From the NCBI GenBank assembly GCA_009841335.1, contig VXLY01000090.1, forward strand, positions 1 to 54,291: DNA of 54,291 nucleotides, read 5' to 3'. A program made the translations under genes and the position numbers. Under the pieces are notes generated by a model that saw only the letters and a list, made by a program, of their open reading frames with translations, had not been told where the DNA came from and made no database searches. This document shows positions 54,092-54,291 of this stretch, in pieces. The stretch is from Rhodothermaceae bacterium (lineage in GTDB: Bacteria; Bacteroidota; Rhodothermia; Rhodothermales; Bin80). The number at the start of each line of letters is the position of its first letter. The first letter of the stretch is position 1.

Positions 54092-54291
54092 ATGCCGAAC
54101 CTACGATTGTGGCAATCCGTTACAGTGTCCACGAACAAAACCCTCAGACCGGTGGCATCACATAAACTGAAAGTACTTGTGGCCGGGTGCGGCCACATGG
54201 GCACATCGCACGCACGGGCCTACCATTCCATGGATACCTTTGAAATCGTTGGATTGGTAAGTCGTACACCCGGCTCCCGTGATCGGCTTAG
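54092..54291 (+). CDS. Gfo/Idh/MocA-family oxidoreductase, 5' part only
   Basis: The start of an NAD(P)-dependent oxidoreductase that runs off the right edge. The ATG at 54092 gives a 26-residue lead-in. A GTG at 54125 is another option, because the dinucleotide-binding strand KLKVLVAGCGHMGTSHARAYHSM follows soon after. The GxGxxG-type pattern (AGCGHMGTSHA) and the following IVGLVSRTP are typical of the family, which oxidises or reduces sugars and inositols. It lies outside the defence genes and marks a return to metabolic genes. Confidence 0.82.
   Translation, partial: MPNLRLWQSVTVSTNKTLRPVASHKLKVLVAGCGHMGTSHARAYHSMDTFEIVGLVSRTPGSRDRL

Noticed and set aside
1-54291. UGA read as Trp in this organism, prompted by TGA at Trp positions in two broken genes
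   Set aside because: Several intact genes end in TGA at the normal length (creatininase, ppc, the methyltransferase), and the broken genes also contain TAG and TAA. A standard code with pseudogenes explains this better.

Overview
The window looks like a chromosomal segment of a Gram-negative heterotroph. Many products carry lipoprotein or Sec signals, there is a predicted outer-membrane barrel, and several families here (DUF1080, ThuA, LVIVD, creatininase, NHS-type MFS) are common in Bacteroidota, Rhodothermota and related groups. A Rhodothermales-like bacterium is my best guess from gene content alone. I saw no rRNA, tRNA or CRISPR array.

Layout. 1-5143 (minus): a sugar-porter MFS protein, a sodium:solute symporter and a 7TM-HD cyclic-dinucleotide phosphodiesterase that runs off the left edge. 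5144-6019: no gene, but four CATATG palindromes at 31-32 base spacing. 6020-17359 (plus): a tightly packed secreted catabolic cluster. It encodes a PEGA-like lipoprotein, a creatininase-family amidohydrolase, a secreted unknown, a giant DUF1080/ThuA/GSDH/PKD fusion, a cytochrome c, two tandem SMP-30 lactonases, a beta-phosphoglucomutase-like HAD enzyme and a PQQ dehydrogenase with a built-in cytochrome c. Together they suggest periplasmic oxidation of sugars to lactones or keto-sugars, lactone hydrolysis and electron export through c-type haems. 17634-22377 (minus): a DUF1080 lipoprotein gene broken by one TGA, an NHS-type transporter, an LVIVD propeller protein and a DUF305 protein. 22439-29313 (minus): a chain of overlapping genes (HU, zinc-ribbon/TPR protein, modA, modB without modC, TPM protein, barrel protein). 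29527-34206: ppc, then an EEP-family hydrolase and moaA on the other strand.

34348-54014 is a defence island. It contains a decayed AbiEi/AbiEii toxin-antitoxin pair, an intact two-gene CBASS (CD-NTase plus Cap15-like effector), an IS1595-type transposase remnant, a DUF1801 protein and a large Eco57I-type adenine methyltransferase. Next come a decayed ImmA/IrrE gene fused by start/stop overlap to the methyltransferase, a possible DUF4411 scrap, a 2005-residue Cap4-like nuclease/STAND NTPase, and a PLD-nuclease/SNF2-helicase protein. My reading is that the methyltransferase and PLD-helicase are two halves of one ATP-dependent restriction-like system. The AT-richer Cap4-STAND gene seems to have been inserted between them, partly wrecking a toxin-antitoxin module that lay there. 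A Gfo/Idh/MocA oxidoreductase begins at the right edge.

The most novel candidates are the Cap4-STAND protein and its nesting inside the methyltransferase/PLD-helicase locus. Next is the giant sugar-processing fusion, whose ThuA domain is interrupted by a duplicated beta domain. A recurring theme is gene decay by in-frame nonsense changes with little frameshifting. All functional calls rest on reading motifs by eye; no database search was run.
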